DNA of 64,000 nt from Xanthomonas campestris pv. badrii (GCF_012848175.1 NZ_CP051651.1:2108001-2172000), one strand, 5' to 3'; positions 10,001 to 18,246 are shown, counted from the first letter of the stretch. Numbers and translations are program-made. Notes: a model not told the origin generated them from the letters alone.

Positions 10001-10142
10001 GCACGAACAGGAACGGCGCGGAGATGTCCGGCAAGGCTTCCAGCGGCAGCCGGAACGCGGCGATCAACCCCACCACCACCAGCGAGACGAAACACATGAT
10101 GGTGGTGACCGGCCGGCGGATACTGAAGGCGGCAACGCTCAT
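7056..10142 (-). CDS. RND efflux permease, second of a pair
   Basis: Inner-membrane proton-driven exporter of the AcrB/HAE superfamily, 1028 aa with the usual twelve membrane helices and two large periplasmic loops. It begins MSVAAFSIRRPVTTIM. Helix 4 reads GMLVDNAVVVVES and helix 10 reads MGVVVNNGIVMIEH, so the positions of AcrB Asp408 and Lys940 are Asn here; this DN/NN pattern is common in one RND clade. The start overlaps the stop of the upstream permease by 4 nt. Substrate unknown. No outer-membrane factor gene lies in the operon. Confidence 0.93.
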   Translation of the reverse strand: MSVAAFSIRRPVTTIMCFVSLVVVGLIAAFRLPLEALPDISAPFLFVQLPYTGSTPDEVERNLVRPAEEALATMTGIKRMRSTATADGANIFIEFSDWDRDIAIAASDARERLDAIRDDLPDDLQRFHIFKWSSSDEPVLKVRLASQTDLTGAYDMLDREFKRRIERIPGVAKVEISGAPPNEVEIAIAPDRLTAHDLSLNDLSERLGKLNFSVSAGQIDDNGQRIRVQPIGELRDLQELRELVLNAKGLRLGDIAQVRLKPTRMNYGRRLDGRPAIGLDIYKERSANLVEVSRLALKEVEDIRAEPAMRDVQIKVIDNQGKAVTSSLAELAEAGAVGLLLSITVLFFFLRHWPSTLMVTLAIPICFAITLGFMYFVGVTLNILTMMGLLLAVGMLVDNAVVVVESIYQERERMPGQPQLAALLGTRSVAIALSAGTLCHCIVFVPNLFGETNNISIFMAQIAITISVSLLASWLVAISLIPMLSARMKTPPMVTSERGVIAKLQRRYARILAWTLAHRGWSVAGIILVSAISLVPMKLTKVDMFGGDGGNEAFIQYQWKGSYTREQLGEEIGRVEQYLEANRAKYHITQIYSWFSEVEGSNTVVTFDASKVKDLPPLLEKIRKELPRSARADYSIGNQGDGGNGNQGVQVQLVGDSTEALKALADEVVPLLAQRKELRDVHVDTGDRTSELAIRVDRERAAAFGFSAEQVASFVGLALRGTPLREFRRGDNEVPVWVRFAGAEQSKPEDLAGFTVRTKDGRSVPLLSLVDVQIRPAATQIGRTNRQTTLTIKANLAEKVTMPEARAAMEKPLKAMSFPAGYSYTFDGGDYQNDGEAMGQMVFNLVIALVMIYVVMAAVFESLLFPAAIMSGVLFSIFGVFWLFWITGTSFGIMSFIGILVLMGVVVNNGIVMIEHINNLRRRGMGRTQALVEGSRERLRPIMMTMGTAILAMVPISLTSTTMFSDGPPYFPMARAIAGGLAFSTVVSLLFLPTIYAILDDMSNGAAALVRRARGVPKALPTNAALES

Positions 10143-13100
10143 AGCGCCTCCAGTCCGTCGGCATGGCCGCCTTCTGGCGCCTGCCGACGCGCCATGCGCC
10201 GGCCACGTTCCAGGTAGTAGGCGTCGGCACGGCGGTCCAGCAAGTCATACACCACCGGGATCACCAGCAAGGTCAGTAGCGTGGACACCAGCAGCCCACC
10301 GATCACGGTGATCGCCATCGGCGCGCGCACTTCCGCGCCCTCGCCCATCGCCACCGCCAGCGGCAGGAAGCCGAACAAGGTACACAGCGTGGTCATGATG
10401 ATCGGCCGCAGGCGCGAGCGTGCACCTTCGATCAAGGCCTCGCGCTTGGGTAAGCCCTCTTCGCGCAACTGGTTGACCTTGTCGATCAGGATGATGGCGT
10501 TCTTGGTCACCAGGCCCACCAGCAGGATCAGGCCGATGAACACCACCACCGACACCGGCTTGCCGGTCATCAGCAATGCCAGCACCGCACCCACCATCGC
10601 CAGCGGGATGGTGAACAGGATGACGAACGGATGCAGCAGCGATTCGAACTGCGAGGCCATCACCAGATAGACCAGGAAGATCGCCAGCCCGAACGCAAAC
10701 AGCAACGACGTCACCGATTGCGCCAGTTCCTCGCCCTGCCCGCCGATATGCATGCCCACGCCGGCGGCCAACGGGTCCTTGCGCACCATCGTCTCCACTT
10801 CGCGCACCGCACCGCCCAGGTCGATGTCCTTCAGGCTGGCCGACACGATTGCCACCCGCGTCTGGTCGGCGCGATGGATCTCACTCGGGCCGGTGGTCGC
10901 CATCACCTCGGCCACTGCCGCCAGACGCACTGGCCGGCTGCTACCCGGGTTGACGATCAACTGACGGATCGCCTCCACGCTGGCGCGGTCGCTGTGCTGC
11001 GCACGCACCAGCACATCGATCTTGCGATCGCGGAAGCTGTAGCGCGTGGCCACATCGCCGCGCACCTTCTTGACGATCACATCGGCAATCTGTCGCGTGG
11101 TCAGCCCCAACGCACCGGCGCGCTCCTGGTCGAAGCGGATCTGGATCTCCGGGAAACCCTCTTCCACCGTCGATTTGACGTCCGCGTAGTGGCCATTGGC
11201 GCGTAGCATCGCGGCCAGCTTCTGCCCGGCACGTTCCAGCTCGCCCAGGTCCTGCCCGCGCAACTCCACTTCCAGCGGCGTCGAGAAGCTAAACAGCGCA
11301 GGCCGCGCGAAATCCACCTGCGCGCCGGGATGCCCGACCATGCTGCTGCGCAACCGCTGCGTGGCTGCTGCTTCCACGTCCGGGCTGCCGCCCCCGGCCA
11401 TCACCACAGTGAGCTTGCCGATGTTTTCGCCGCTTTCGGTGGGATTGGCATCCAGCCGCGTACCGCTGCCGCTGACGCCATACAGCGAGGCCACACCCGG
11501 GTCCTTGTCGTGCGCCAGCTGCAACTCGCGCACCAGCGCATCGGTCTGCGCCAGCGGCGTGCCGGAAGGCAGCTTCACCGTCATTTCGAAGCGGTCCTGC
11601 GCCAGCTGCGGGATCAGGTCCGCGCCCAGCAGCGGCACCAGCAGCACGGTGCCAATGAATGCCGCAGCGGCCAGGCCGAGCACCAACCACGGCCGGCGCA
11701 ACGCGGCCGGCAGCATCGCCAGGTAGCCACGCTCGGCGCGGCCATAGGGCGCCATCGCAAGATCGCTGGCCTTGCGCATCACCGGCCCCACCACCCTGCT
11801 CAGCCCGCGCCACAGCTTGACCACCGCCCACGCCGCGCTGAAGAAGGCGTAGCGCACACTGGCGCCGGCACCGCGGCGGCCGGCCGCCACCGGCTTGAGC
11901 CAGCGCTGCTCGGGCTGCCATTGCGGGTGGCCGGGTTCATCCGGAAACGCCATCGGCGGCGCGCCCTTGAGCGAACTCAGCATCGGAATCAGCGTCATCG
12001 ACACCACCAGCGAGATCGCAATGGCGATTGCCACCGTCAGCGCCTGATCGCGGAACAGCTGCCCGGCGATGCCTTCGACGAACACCAGCGGCAGGAACAC
12101 GGCGATGGTGGTCAGCGTGGACGCCATGACCGCCATGCTCACCTCGCGGGTACCGGCAATGGCCGCATCCAGCACGCTCAGGCCGCGCTCGCGCGCCTTG
12201 GCGATGCTCTCCAGCACCACGATGGAATCGTCCACCACCAGGCCGGTAGCCAACGCCAGGCCGCCCAGCGACATAACATTGAGGCTCAGCCCCAGCTGGC
12301 CCATGAAGAAGAACGTGGTGATGATCGACACCGGCAGCGACAGGCTGATCACGAACGTGCTCCAGCCATCGCGCAGGAACAGGAAGATGATCAGGATCGC
12401 CAGCACACCGCCGATCACCGCATCCTTCTTGACGTCGCTGATCGCGTATTCGATGAAGTGCGACTGATCCTCGATGGTGGTGATCTCCACATCGCCCGGC
12501 ACCGTGGCCTTCAGTTGCTCCAGGCGCTTGCGCAGCGCCGCGGCAGTGGACACGGTATTGGCGTCGCCTTCCTTGTAGATCGCCAGCTCCACCGCTTCCT
12601 TGCCGCCGAGGCGGATGATGGCCTCGCGTTCCTTGTAGCCCTGGCGCACCTGCGCCACATCCTTCAGCCGCACCGGCATGCCGCCGGCGATGCTGCTGCT
12701 GGACGACGACGAGGTGCTCTGCACTTCGGCCGCCGCAGCCAGCGCCGCCTGCGAACCGGTGGACGCGGCGATGGCATACATCTGCTGCATCGCTGCATCG
12801 GCAGCGCTGCTACTGCTGCTCTGCGTGGTGACCAGCATGTTGCGGATCTCGTCCAGATCCACGAACTGGTTGACCGTGCGCACCAGGTACCGCTGCGAGC
12901 CTTCTTCCAGCCGGCCGCCGGAGATGTTGACGTTTTCTTCCTTGAGCCGGGTGATCACGTTGTCGATCGGCAGATTGAGCTGGGCGAGCTTCTGCTGATC
13001 GATATCCACCTGGATCTCGTCTTCCAGACCGCCGCCGACCTTGACCGCGGCCACGCCGGCCACCGGTTCGAGCTTCTTTTTCAGATCTTCGTCGGCATAG

Positions 13101-13645
13101 CGACGCAGCCCGGTGAGCTGGCGGATCGCATCGGCGTCCGAGGCCGGCGCCTGCTTGGGCGACAGCGCCAGGCGCATGATCGGCTCGGTGGACGGATTGA
13201 AGCGCAGCAGCACCGGCGGCTTGGTTTCCAGCGGCAGCGACAAGGCTTCCATCTTGTCGCGCACCTCCAGGCTGGCCTGGTCCATGTTGGTGCCCCAGGC
13301 GAATTCCAGCACCACATCGCTCTGCCCGGTGCGCGAGATCGACTTGAGCTTGCGCAGGTTCTTGACCACGCCGACGGCTTCTTCCACCGGCTCGGTCACC
13401 AGCGTCTCGATTTCCGCCGGCGCCGCACCGGTGTATTCGGTGCGCACTGTGAGCGTGGGATAGCTCAGATCAGGGAGCAGATTGACCTTGAGGCTGCGCA
13501 GCGCGATTAGGCCGAACAGCAACATGGTCACGGTGATCATCGCGATGGTCACCCGTCGCCGCGTGGCGAAGGCGACCAGACCGCCACCGGGCGATGGTGC
13601 ATGCGGGTCGTGCACGGGGCCGTGCGGGTTGCCGTGGTCGCTCAT
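10139..13645 (-). CDS. RND efflux permease, first of a pair
   Basis: Second RND permease of the operon, 1168 aa, longer than the usual 1030-1050. Helix 4 has the canonical acidic pair (VDDSIVVLES) and helix 10 the Lys (VTKNAIILID), so it keeps the standard proton-relay residues. Extra length comes from a Ser/Ala-rich low-complexity insert at about residues 268-322 and a second insert at about 560-665. It overlaps both neighbours by 4 nt and probably forms a pump with the adaptor and possibly with the other permease. Confidence 0.93.
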   Translation of the reverse strand: MSDHGNPHGPVHDPHAPSPGGGLVAFATRRRVTIAMITVTMLLFGLIALRSLKVNLLPDLSYPTLTVRTEYTGAAPAEIETLVTEPVEEAVGVVKNLRKLKSISRTGQSDVVLEFAWGTNMDQASLEVRDKMEALSLPLETKPPVLLRFNPSTEPIMRLALSPKQAPASDADAIRQLTGLRRYADEDLKKKLEPVAGVAAVKVGGGLEDEIQVDIDQQKLAQLNLPIDNVITRLKEENVNISGGRLEEGSQRYLVRTVNQFVDLDEIRNMLVTTQSSSSSAADAAMQQMYAIAASTGSQAALAAAAEVQSTSSSSSSSIAGGMPVRLKDVAQVRQGYKEREAIIRLGGKEAVELAIYKEGDANTVSTAAALRKRLEQLKATVPGDVEITTIEDQSHFIEYAISDVKKDAVIGGVLAILIIFLFLRDGWSTFVISLSLPVSIITTFFFMGQLGLSLNVMSLGGLALATGLVVDDSIVVLESIAKARERGLSVLDAAIAGTREVSMAVMASTLTTIAVFLPLVFVEGIAGQLFRDQALTVAIAIAISLVVSMTLIPMLSSLKGAPPMAFPDEPGHPQWQPEQRWLKPVAAGRRGAGASVRYAFFSAAWAVVKLWRGLSRVVGPVMRKASDLAMAPYGRAERGYLAMLPAALRRPWLVLGLAAAAFIGTVLLVPLLGADLIPQLAQDRFEMTVKLPSGTPLAQTDALVRELQLAHDKDPGVASLYGVSGSGTRLDANPTESGENIGKLTVVMAGGGSPDVEAAATQRLRSSMVGHPGAQVDFARPALFSFSTPLEVELRGQDLGELERAGQKLAAMLRANGHYADVKSTVEEGFPEIQIRFDQERAGALGLTTRQIADVIVKKVRGDVATRYSFRDRKIDVLVRAQHSDRASVEAIRQLIVNPGSSRPVRLAAVAEVMATTGPSEIHRADQTRVAIVSASLKDIDLGGAVREVETMVRKDPLAAGVGMHIGGQGEELAQSVTSLLFAFGLAIFLVYLVMASQFESLLHPFVILFTIPLAMVGAVLALLMTGKPVSVVVFIGLILLVGLVTKNAIILIDKVNQLREEGLPKREALIEGARSRLRPIIMTTLCTLFGFLPLAVAMGEGAEVRAPMAITVIGGLLVSTLLTLLVIPVVYDLLDRRADAYYLERGRRMARRQAPEGGHADGLEAL

Positions 13646-14772
13646 GCGTGCGTCTCATCGCGCGCAGCCGCCGGAGCAGCGACGACCGGCTTGCGATCCG
13701 GTTGGCCGATCACCTGCACCGCAGTGCCATCGCGCAGCGCCACCTTGCCGGCTGTCACCACCTGGTCGCCTTCCTTCAAGCCTTGCCGCACCTCCAGCCA
13801 TGGTCCTTCCGCATAACCCAGCTTCACCGGCACCCGGCTGGCCTTGCCATTGCGCACCACGAACACGGCCGGCTCGCCATCGTCCAGCAGGGCCAGGCGC
13901 GGAATCACCAGGGCGTCCTTGCGCTGGTCGTAATCGATGCGGATGCGCCCGAACATGCCCGGCTGCAGCGATTCGGCACCCTTGCCGAACGCGCACACCA
14001 CCCGGAACGTGCCGCTGCCCGAATCCACCACCGGCGCAATCCGGTCCACCTTGCCCACGAACTGCTGGCCGGGCAGCGCATCGGCCAGCAAGGTCACCGG
14101 CTGGCCGGATTTGAGTGTCGCCAGTTCGCGCTCGGGCACGTTGAGCGTGGCCTCCAGCTGCGAGTCGTCGACGATGCGGAAGATCGGCGTGTTGATCTGC
14201 ACGAAGTTGCCGGTCTTGATCGAGCGCGAGGCGATCACGCCGGAAATCGGCGCCTGTACCGTGGTGTAGGACAGCTCCAGCGATGCCAGACGATGCTGCG
14301 CGCGGCTGTTTTCCACGTCGAACTTGAGCTGGTCGACATCGGCGGCACTGACCAGCTGCTGGCTTACCAACTGGGTGGCGCGGCGATAGCTGTTTTCCAG
14401 CTTGCGCAACTGCGCTTCGCTCTGCGCCACCGCCAGATGCGCGCGATCCGGGTCCAGGCGCACCAGCGCCTGGCCAGCCGAGACCTTCTGGCCTTCTTCC
14501 ACCATCACCGCCAGCGCCACGCCGGAGGTCTTGGCCACCACCTGCGCCTCCGCACGCGGCTCCAGTGCAGCGGTGCCGGTATAGCTGGCGGCCACCGCGC
14601 GGCGCGCGGCCTTGGCCGTTTCCACCGGCACCGCATCCACGGCCTTCTTTTCTTCCGCTGCCTTGGCCTGGCCATCGCCGGCCTTGCAACCGCCCAACAA
14701 CAAACTGGTGGTGATCAACAGCGCCGCGGCGCAGGTTCCGCTGCGGCGGGGCAAGAAGAAGCGTGGCGACAT
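13642..14772 (-). CDS. RND periplasmic adaptor (membrane fusion) lipoprotein
   Basis: 376 aa. A lipoprotein signal ends in LLLGGC (lipidated Cys29), so the protein is tethered to a membrane in the periplasm. It has the HlyD/AcrA layout: barrel-sandwich (about 65-100), alpha-helical hairpin, second lipoyl half near APISGVIASR, then beta-barrel and membrane-proximal regions. First gene of the operon with two RND permeases; it links the permease to an outer-membrane channel encoded elsewhere. The C-terminus overlaps the next gene by 4 nt. Confidence 0.92.
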   Translation of the reverse strand: MSPRFFLPRRSGTCAAALLITTSLLLGGCKAGDGQAKAAEEKKAVDAVPVETAKAARRAVAASYTGTAALEPRAEAQVVAKTSGVALAVMVEEGQKVSAGQALVRLDPDRAHLAVAQSEAQLRKLENSYRRATQLVSQQLVSAADVDQLKFDVENSRAQHRLASLELSYTTVQAPISGVIASRSIKTGNFVQINTPIFRIVDDSQLEATLNVPERELATLKSGQPVTLLADALPGQQFVGKVDRIAPVVDSGSGTFRVVCAFGKGAESLQPGMFGRIRIDYDQRKDALVIPRLALLDDGEPAVFVVRNGKASRVPVKLGYAEGPWLEVRQGLKEGDQVVTAGKVALRDGTAVQVIGQPDRKPVVAAPAAARDETHA

Positions 14773-14976
14773 CGTCGTGTCCTAGTGGATGCGTGAACAG
14801 GTGTTGTAGGCAAGTAAATCACCGGGATGCACATGTCGCCAATGCGCCAAAGGTCATGGTCTGTTCAACTTCGCGTATTCACCCCGTTTGCGCCACGCCA
14901 AATCGCAGGCATACTCGGTCCAGTTCCGTCACGCCCCCACGTGCGGACGCTCAATCAGTCTTCCGGATACGAAACC

Positions 14977-15387
14977 ATGCGCCCGCAGCCGCTCGCCGCT
15001 TGTCTCGCTCTGGTCGTCTTCCTGCCGTTTGGGGGCGCATCAGCGACACCGTCAGTCACGCCGGCACCACCGGCCACGCCGACGCCTGCCACCACGGCAG
15101 CACCCGCCACTGCCGCAGCGGCGCCCGCCGCCCCGACCGGCAATCCAGCCAATGGCCGCCTGCTCGCCTATACCTGCCAGGGCTGCCACGGCGTGACCGG
15201 TTACAAGAACGCCTACCCCAGTTATCGCGTTCCCAAGATCGGGGGCCAGTCCAGCCAGTATCTGACCCAGGCGCTGACCGAGTACCGCCAGGGCAAGCGC
15301 AAGCATCCGACCATGCAGGCGCAGGCGCAGAGTTTCTCCGAGCAGGACATCGCCGACATCTCCGCCTTCCTGTCCACTCTCAAATAA
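14977..15387 (+). CDS. Exported c-type cytochrome (c4/c553-like)
   Basis: 136 aa. An N-terminal signal peptide is followed by a Pro/Ala/Thr-rich linker and one class I cytochrome domain with heme motif CQGCH (Cys67, Cys70, His71). A distal Met candidate is in KHPTMQAQA. Periplasmic electron carrier or subunit of a terminal oxidase or dehydrogenase; partner unknown. ATG 14977 is chosen because it opens directly into the signal peptide. Followed 8 nt later by a second cytochrome of the same type, and divergent from the RND operon. Confidence 0.88.
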   Translation: MRPQPLAACLALVVFLPFGGASATPSVTPAPPATPTPATTAAPATAAAAPAAPTGNPANGRLLAYTCQGCHGVTGYKNAYPSYRVPKIGGQSSQYLTQALTEYRQGKRKHPTMQAQAQSFSEQDIADISAFLSTLK

Positions 15388-15395
15388 GCGCCCAC

Positions 15396-15857
15396 ATGCC
15401 GAACGCCTTGCACGCTCCGCGTCTAGCCATCGTCCTGGTCGCTGCCCTTACGTTGGCGGCCTGCTCCCAATCCCAGGTCGAATCCCCCGATCATTCCGCC
15501 GGCGATGCCGGCCACGCCAGCGGCGAACACGGTTCCAGCTCCTCGGCCGGCTTGCCCACCGGCCGTGCAGAGGCCGGCGACAAGCTTGCGCATGCCAAGG
15601 GCAAGGCCACCGGCCAGAGTTGCGTGGACTGCCACGGCGCAGACGGCAATGCACCGATCGACCCCAGCTATCCCAAGCTCGGTGGGCAGTACGGCGACTA
15701 TCTTGCGCACGCGCTGCAGGCCTATCGCAGCGGTGATCGCCAGCACCCGTTGATGACTGCGCAGGCCACTGCGCTCAGCGATCAGGATATTGCCGATCTC
15801 GCCGCCTACTTTGGTGCGCGGCAGACGCAACTGCGCGACCTGCACGGCGTCAAATGA
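15396..15857 (+). CDS. c-type cytochrome lipoprotein
   Basis: 153 aa. The lipoprotein signal ends LTLAAC (Cys23), followed by a Ser/Gly/His-rich linker and a single cytochrome c domain with CVDCH (Cys76, Cys79, His80) and distal Met candidate in HPLMTAQ. It resembles the preceding gene (shared pattern YPKLGGQ/VPKIGGQ, then AL..YR.G.R.HP.M.AQA), so the two probably arose by duplication and act together in periplasmic electron transfer. Confidence 0.88.
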   Translation: MPNALHAPRLAIVLVAALTLAACSQSQVESPDHSAGDAGHASGEHGSSSSAGLPTGRAEAGDKLAHAKGKATGQSCVDCHGADGNAPIDPSYPKLGGQYGDYLAHALQAYRSGDRQHPLMTAQATALSDQDIADLAAYFGARQTQLRDLHGVK

Positions 15858-15910
15858 CGCGCGTGCTCGATGCATGCGCGTGCGCTGTCTCAATCGGAAT
15901 GAAAAAGCGC

Positions 15911-15939
15911 TTGCGCGAACATTAACAGGCCGCTATCAT
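15911..15939 (+). promoter_or_regulatory. Probable sigma-70 promoter of first tRNA-Ala/Glu cassette
   Basis: TTGCGC (15911-15916), 17-nt spacer, TATCAT (15934-15939), 17 nt before the mature tRNA-Ala 5' end. Spacing is ideal and both boxes match consensus at four or more positions. Confidence 0.55.
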
Positions 15940-15956
15940 TTCGTTCTCAGTTTCGT

Positions 15957-16032
15957 GGGGCCATAGCTCAGCTGGGAGAGCGCCTGCATGGCATGCAGGA
16001 GGTCGGCGGTTCGATCCCGCCTGGCTCCACCA
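15957..16032 (+). tRNA. tRNA-Ala (anticodon GGC), copy 1
   Basis: 76 nt with encoded CCA. Acceptor stem GGGGCCA pairs with TGGCTCC (one G-T), D-arm AGCTCAGCTGGGAGAGC, anticodon stem CCTGC/GCAGG with loop ATGGCAT giving GGC, T-arm GGCGGTTCGATCCCGCC. Reads GCC and GCU codons. Identical to the copy at 16696. Confidence 0.97.
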
Positions 16033-16078
16033 TCTCAGACATTAGGCCGTCTGAGTGACAACTCAGGTTTTGATCTGC

Positions 16079-16154
16079 GTCCCCATCGTCTAGAGGCCTA
16101 GGACACCACCCTTTCACGGTGGACACCGGGGTTCGAATCCCCGTGGGGACGCCA
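16079..16154 (+). tRNA. tRNA-Glu (anticodon TTC), copy 1
   Basis: 76 nt with encoded CCA. Acceptor stem GTCCCCA pairs with TGGGGAC, anticodon stem CCACC/GGTGG with loop CTTTCAC giving TTC. Lies 46 nt after tRNA-Ala and is probably co-transcribed. A strong terminator follows. Identical to the copy at 16819. Confidence 0.97.
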
Positions 16155-16161
16155 ATCATCC

Positions 16162-16190
16162 AAAGCCCCGGCACTGCCGGGGCTTTTTTT
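16162..16190 (+). terminator. Rho-independent terminator of tRNA cassette 1
   Basis: Stem GCCCCGGC, loop ACT, GCCGGGGC followed by seven T residues, 8 nt after tRNA-Glu. The same hairpin ends cassette 2. Confidence 0.9.
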
Positions 16191-16695
16191 ATGCGTCGAA
16201 AAAGTTTCTTCCGCCCGCAATGAAGCGCGCGCATCAACACGTGACGACACTCCGGCTGGCTCGCCTCATCGAGGCGCAAGATCGACGCTCGCCAAGCAGT
16301 ACGTCACCGACATCAATACCAAGCGTCCGACGTCCACAGCGCACCGCGCAACACGCTTGCGACGACGCCATCGATCGAAGCAGCCCTGCATTGGATCTTT
16401 CCCCTGCGTTGCGAACGAGATGGCACGCAACACCATCGCGATAGCACAGACGCAGATTGCACCGACCCGCAGCAAGGCCGACGGCGCAGCGATGACACCC
16501 CGCCACCGACGCGCAGCGTCGATGGGCTCGCATCCGACTACCATGACGATGCGATCGGCGCGGTAAGGCCAGGCGAGCTGGAAACGCACACTGAGGAGCA
16601 CCGGTTGCGCCACAGCCGCCTACGCAGCAATTTTTTTCGAAGACCACTTCCCAAAGACGATTTAGGTCGCTATGATTGCCGGCTCGCAGCAACGC
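16191..16695. other. Spacer between the duplicated tRNA cassettes
   Basis: 505 nt. I see no supportable gene: open frames on either strand have no family resemblance and no ribosome sites. The last 50 nt hold a promoter for cassette 2 (TTCCCA, 17 nt, TATGAT at 16671-16676). Confidence 0.5.
16648..16676 (+). promoter_or_regulatory. Probable promoter of second tRNA-Ala/Glu cassette
   Basis: TTCCCA (16648-16653), 17-nt spacer, TATGAT (16671-16676), 19 nt before tRNA-Ala copy 2. The upstream sequence differs from cassette 1, so the duplication does not include the promoter. Confidence 0.5.
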
Positions 16696-16771
16696 GGGGC
16701 CATAGCTCAGCTGGGAGAGCGCCTGCATGGCATGCAGGAGGTCGGCGGTTCGATCCCGCCTGGCTCCACCA
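16696..16771 (+). tRNA. tRNA-Ala (anticodon GGC), copy 2
   Basis: Identical in sequence to the copy at 15957, with encoded CCA and the same cloverleaf. Part of a duplicated cassette of about 235 nt. Confidence 0.97.
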
Positions 16772-16818
16772 CTTCAGACATTAGGCCGTCTGGATTGGAC
16801 AACGAGGTTTTGATACGC

Positions 16819-16894
16819 GTCCCCATCGTCTAGAGGCCTAGGACACCACCCTTTCACGGTGGACACCGGGGTTCGAATCCCCGTGGGGACGCCA
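16819..16894 (+). tRNA. tRNA-Glu (anticodon TTC), copy 2
   Basis: Identical to the copy at 16079. The spacer from tRNA-Ala is 47 nt and partly diverged from that of cassette 1, which shows drift outside the mature tRNAs. Confidence 0.97.
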
Positions 16895-16902
16895 ATCATC
16901 TG

Positions 16903-16931
16903 AAAGCCCCGGCACTGCCGGGGCTTTTTTT
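16903..16931 (+). terminator. Rho-independent terminator of tRNA cassette 2
   Basis: Same GCCCCGGC-ACT-GCCGGGGC stem and seven-T tract as cassette 1, 8 nt after tRNA-Glu. Confidence 0.9.
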
Positions 16932-17072
16932 ATCCACGCACCGCAAGAATTCTGCGTGCGCGTTGCAGCTGTCGCGCAGAGCACATAGGTCGAATGCATG
17001 GTGTGTCGGTAAGCCCGATCGCAGGCAGCTGCGGTCGGGCATGCAAGCCACCCGCGCAGACGAGCGACGTCG

Positions 17073-17249
17073 TTACGCCTGTCCGTCATCCAGCGCCTTG
17101 CGGCCTTCGTGCGTCAGGTCGATATCGCCATCCTCGGCCTGTGCGGCATAGCCGGCGCGCACCGCCCAATTGGCCTCTTCGTCCGTCACAGGTTGGGTAT
17201 CGTGGATATTGCGCAGAATGCGCAGTTGCTGCGAAGCATCGAAGTCCAT
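17073..17249 (-). CDS. Small conserved-looking hypothetical protein
   Basis: 58 aa (61 if the GTG at 17258 is used). Starts MDFDASQQLRILRNIHD and is acidic and hydrophilic, with no signal peptide or membrane segment. Codon use fits a real gene better than the overlapping frames: a compact helix-rich sequence with many Asp/Ala/Glu. Function unknown. Stands alone between the tRNA cassettes and tRNA-Leu. The start is uncertain because neither codon has a clear ribosome site. Confidence 0.55.
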   Translation of the reverse strand: MDFDASQQLRILRNIHDTQPVTDEEANWAVRAGYAAQAEDGDIDLTHEGRKALDDGQA

Positions 17250-17467
17250 GGTGAGCACCGGCTTGAAGGGAGAACATCAAGGTACGCACCGGCCGTGATG
17301 GCTGCGTGCCTGCAGCGTCATCCGCCACGCACGCGATTGGGATGCAGAAGCACTATCGGCGTGTTTGCGCTCGGCTACTCAACCGATGCGCTGGCCGCGT
17401 CACTGCGCACGCAAATAGCTGCGGGAGATCCAGCGCGTGACACGCGCAGAGCAAAGCCCACCCAAAG

Positions 17468-17501
17468 CAAAAAGCCCCTCCGGTGGCGCCGGAAGGGCTT
17501 T
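17468..17501 (-). terminator. Rho-independent terminator of tRNA-Leu
   Basis: Read on the minus strand: AAAGCCCTTCCGG, loop, CCGGAGGGGCTTTTT, starting about 20 nt after the tRNA-Leu 3' end. The stem has one mismatch and the T-tract is five. Confidence 0.8.
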
Positions 17502-17519
17502 CGCTGGTACAGCTGTCTT

Positions 17520-17606
17520 TGGTGCCGAAGGTGGGACTCGAACCCACACGCTTTTAAGGGCGGCGGATTTTGAGTCCGCTGCGTCTACCGATTCCGCCAC
17601 TTCGGC
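17520..17606 (-). tRNA. tRNA-Leu (anticodon CAA)
   Basis: 87 nt with encoded CCA and the long variable arm of class II tRNAs. Acceptor GCCGAAG pairs with CTTCGGC. Anticodon stem GCGGA/TCCGC with loop CTCAAAA gives CAA (reads UUG). A TATACT box (complement of 17617-17622) lies 10 nt upstream as a likely -10 element. Confidence 0.96.
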
Positions 17607-17744
17607 GTGGCCGCGCAGTATAGCGGCTCGCGAATGAAACGAACAGTGTTGTTACGCGCCTGACGAATTCAGGTGCAAGCGGCGTCAGCAGCGCTGCGGC
17701 TGGGCAGGCTCGATATACTGGCCGACTAAGTGAAGGAGTAAGCA

Positions 17745-18125
17745 ATGTCGGTGTTGCGTGGAGTTCGGGTACTCGTGGTCGAAAACGATGACATGAATGC
17801 CATGCTGCTCGAGTTGCAGCTCTCCCACATTGGTGCGGCTGTGGTCGGACCGGTCGGGCAAGTCCAGGATGCACTGCAGCTGATCCAGGCCGATGCGCCG
17901 GACATCGCGGTGCTGGACTATCGCCTTGGCAACGGCGAGACCAGCGAACCTGTGGCACGCCTGCTGGCCGAGCGTGGCATCCCCTTCGTTCTGGCCACCG
18001 GTGTGGCCACTGGCAGCATCCCCGCCGGCTTCGAACGCGGCGTGATCCTGACCAAGCCGTATCTGTCCGAAGAACTGATCAACGCCTTGTCGCGCGCGCG
18101 GCAGTTGAGCGGCGCCGACAGTTGA
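17745..18125 (+). CDS. Single-domain response regulator (receiver only)
   Basis: 126 aa, a stand-alone CheY-like receiver with no output domain. Acid pocket ENDD at 13-16, phospho-acceptor Asp58 in VLDYRLG, and Lys104 in LTKPYL. AAGGAG lies 7 nt before the ATG and a TATACT -10 box about 30 nt upstream. The hybrid kinase gene begins 121 nt downstream, so this protein is probably a phosphorelay partner or phosphate sink for it (inference). Confidence 0.9.
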   Translation: MSVLRGVRVLVVENDDMNAMLLELQLSHIGAAVVGPVGQVQDALQLIQADAPDIAVLDYRLGNGETSEPVARLLAERGIPFVLATGVATGSIPAGFERGVILTKPYLSEELINALSRARQLSGADS

Positions 18126-18246
18126 GCTCGCGGGCGTTGACCCGGCTGCCGCCCTGGCGGGAAGTCAGCTGCGGTTGCCAGCGCACGCGTTGTCACTAGA
18201 ATCAGGCATCGCAAAACCACGGGCGGGTTGCTGGATGGAGAGTGCC

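Noticed and set aside
7908..10217. 769-codon open frame antisense to the second RND permease
   Set aside because: It lies fully opposite a well-supported permease and has a His/Gln/Arg-rich composition without recognisable motifs.
11330..13510. 726-codon open frame antisense to the first RND permease
   Set aside because: Same reasoning: composition artefact of a high-G+C gene on the other strand.
16234..16728. Open frame between the tRNA cassettes, reading into tRNA-Ala copy 2
   Set aside because: It is antisense to a tRNA gene and has Arg/Cys-rich composition.
15957..16931. tRNA duplication considered as att sites of an integrated element
   Set aside because: The repeated parts are complete tRNA genes with terminators, the spacer is only about 500 nt, and there is no integrase.
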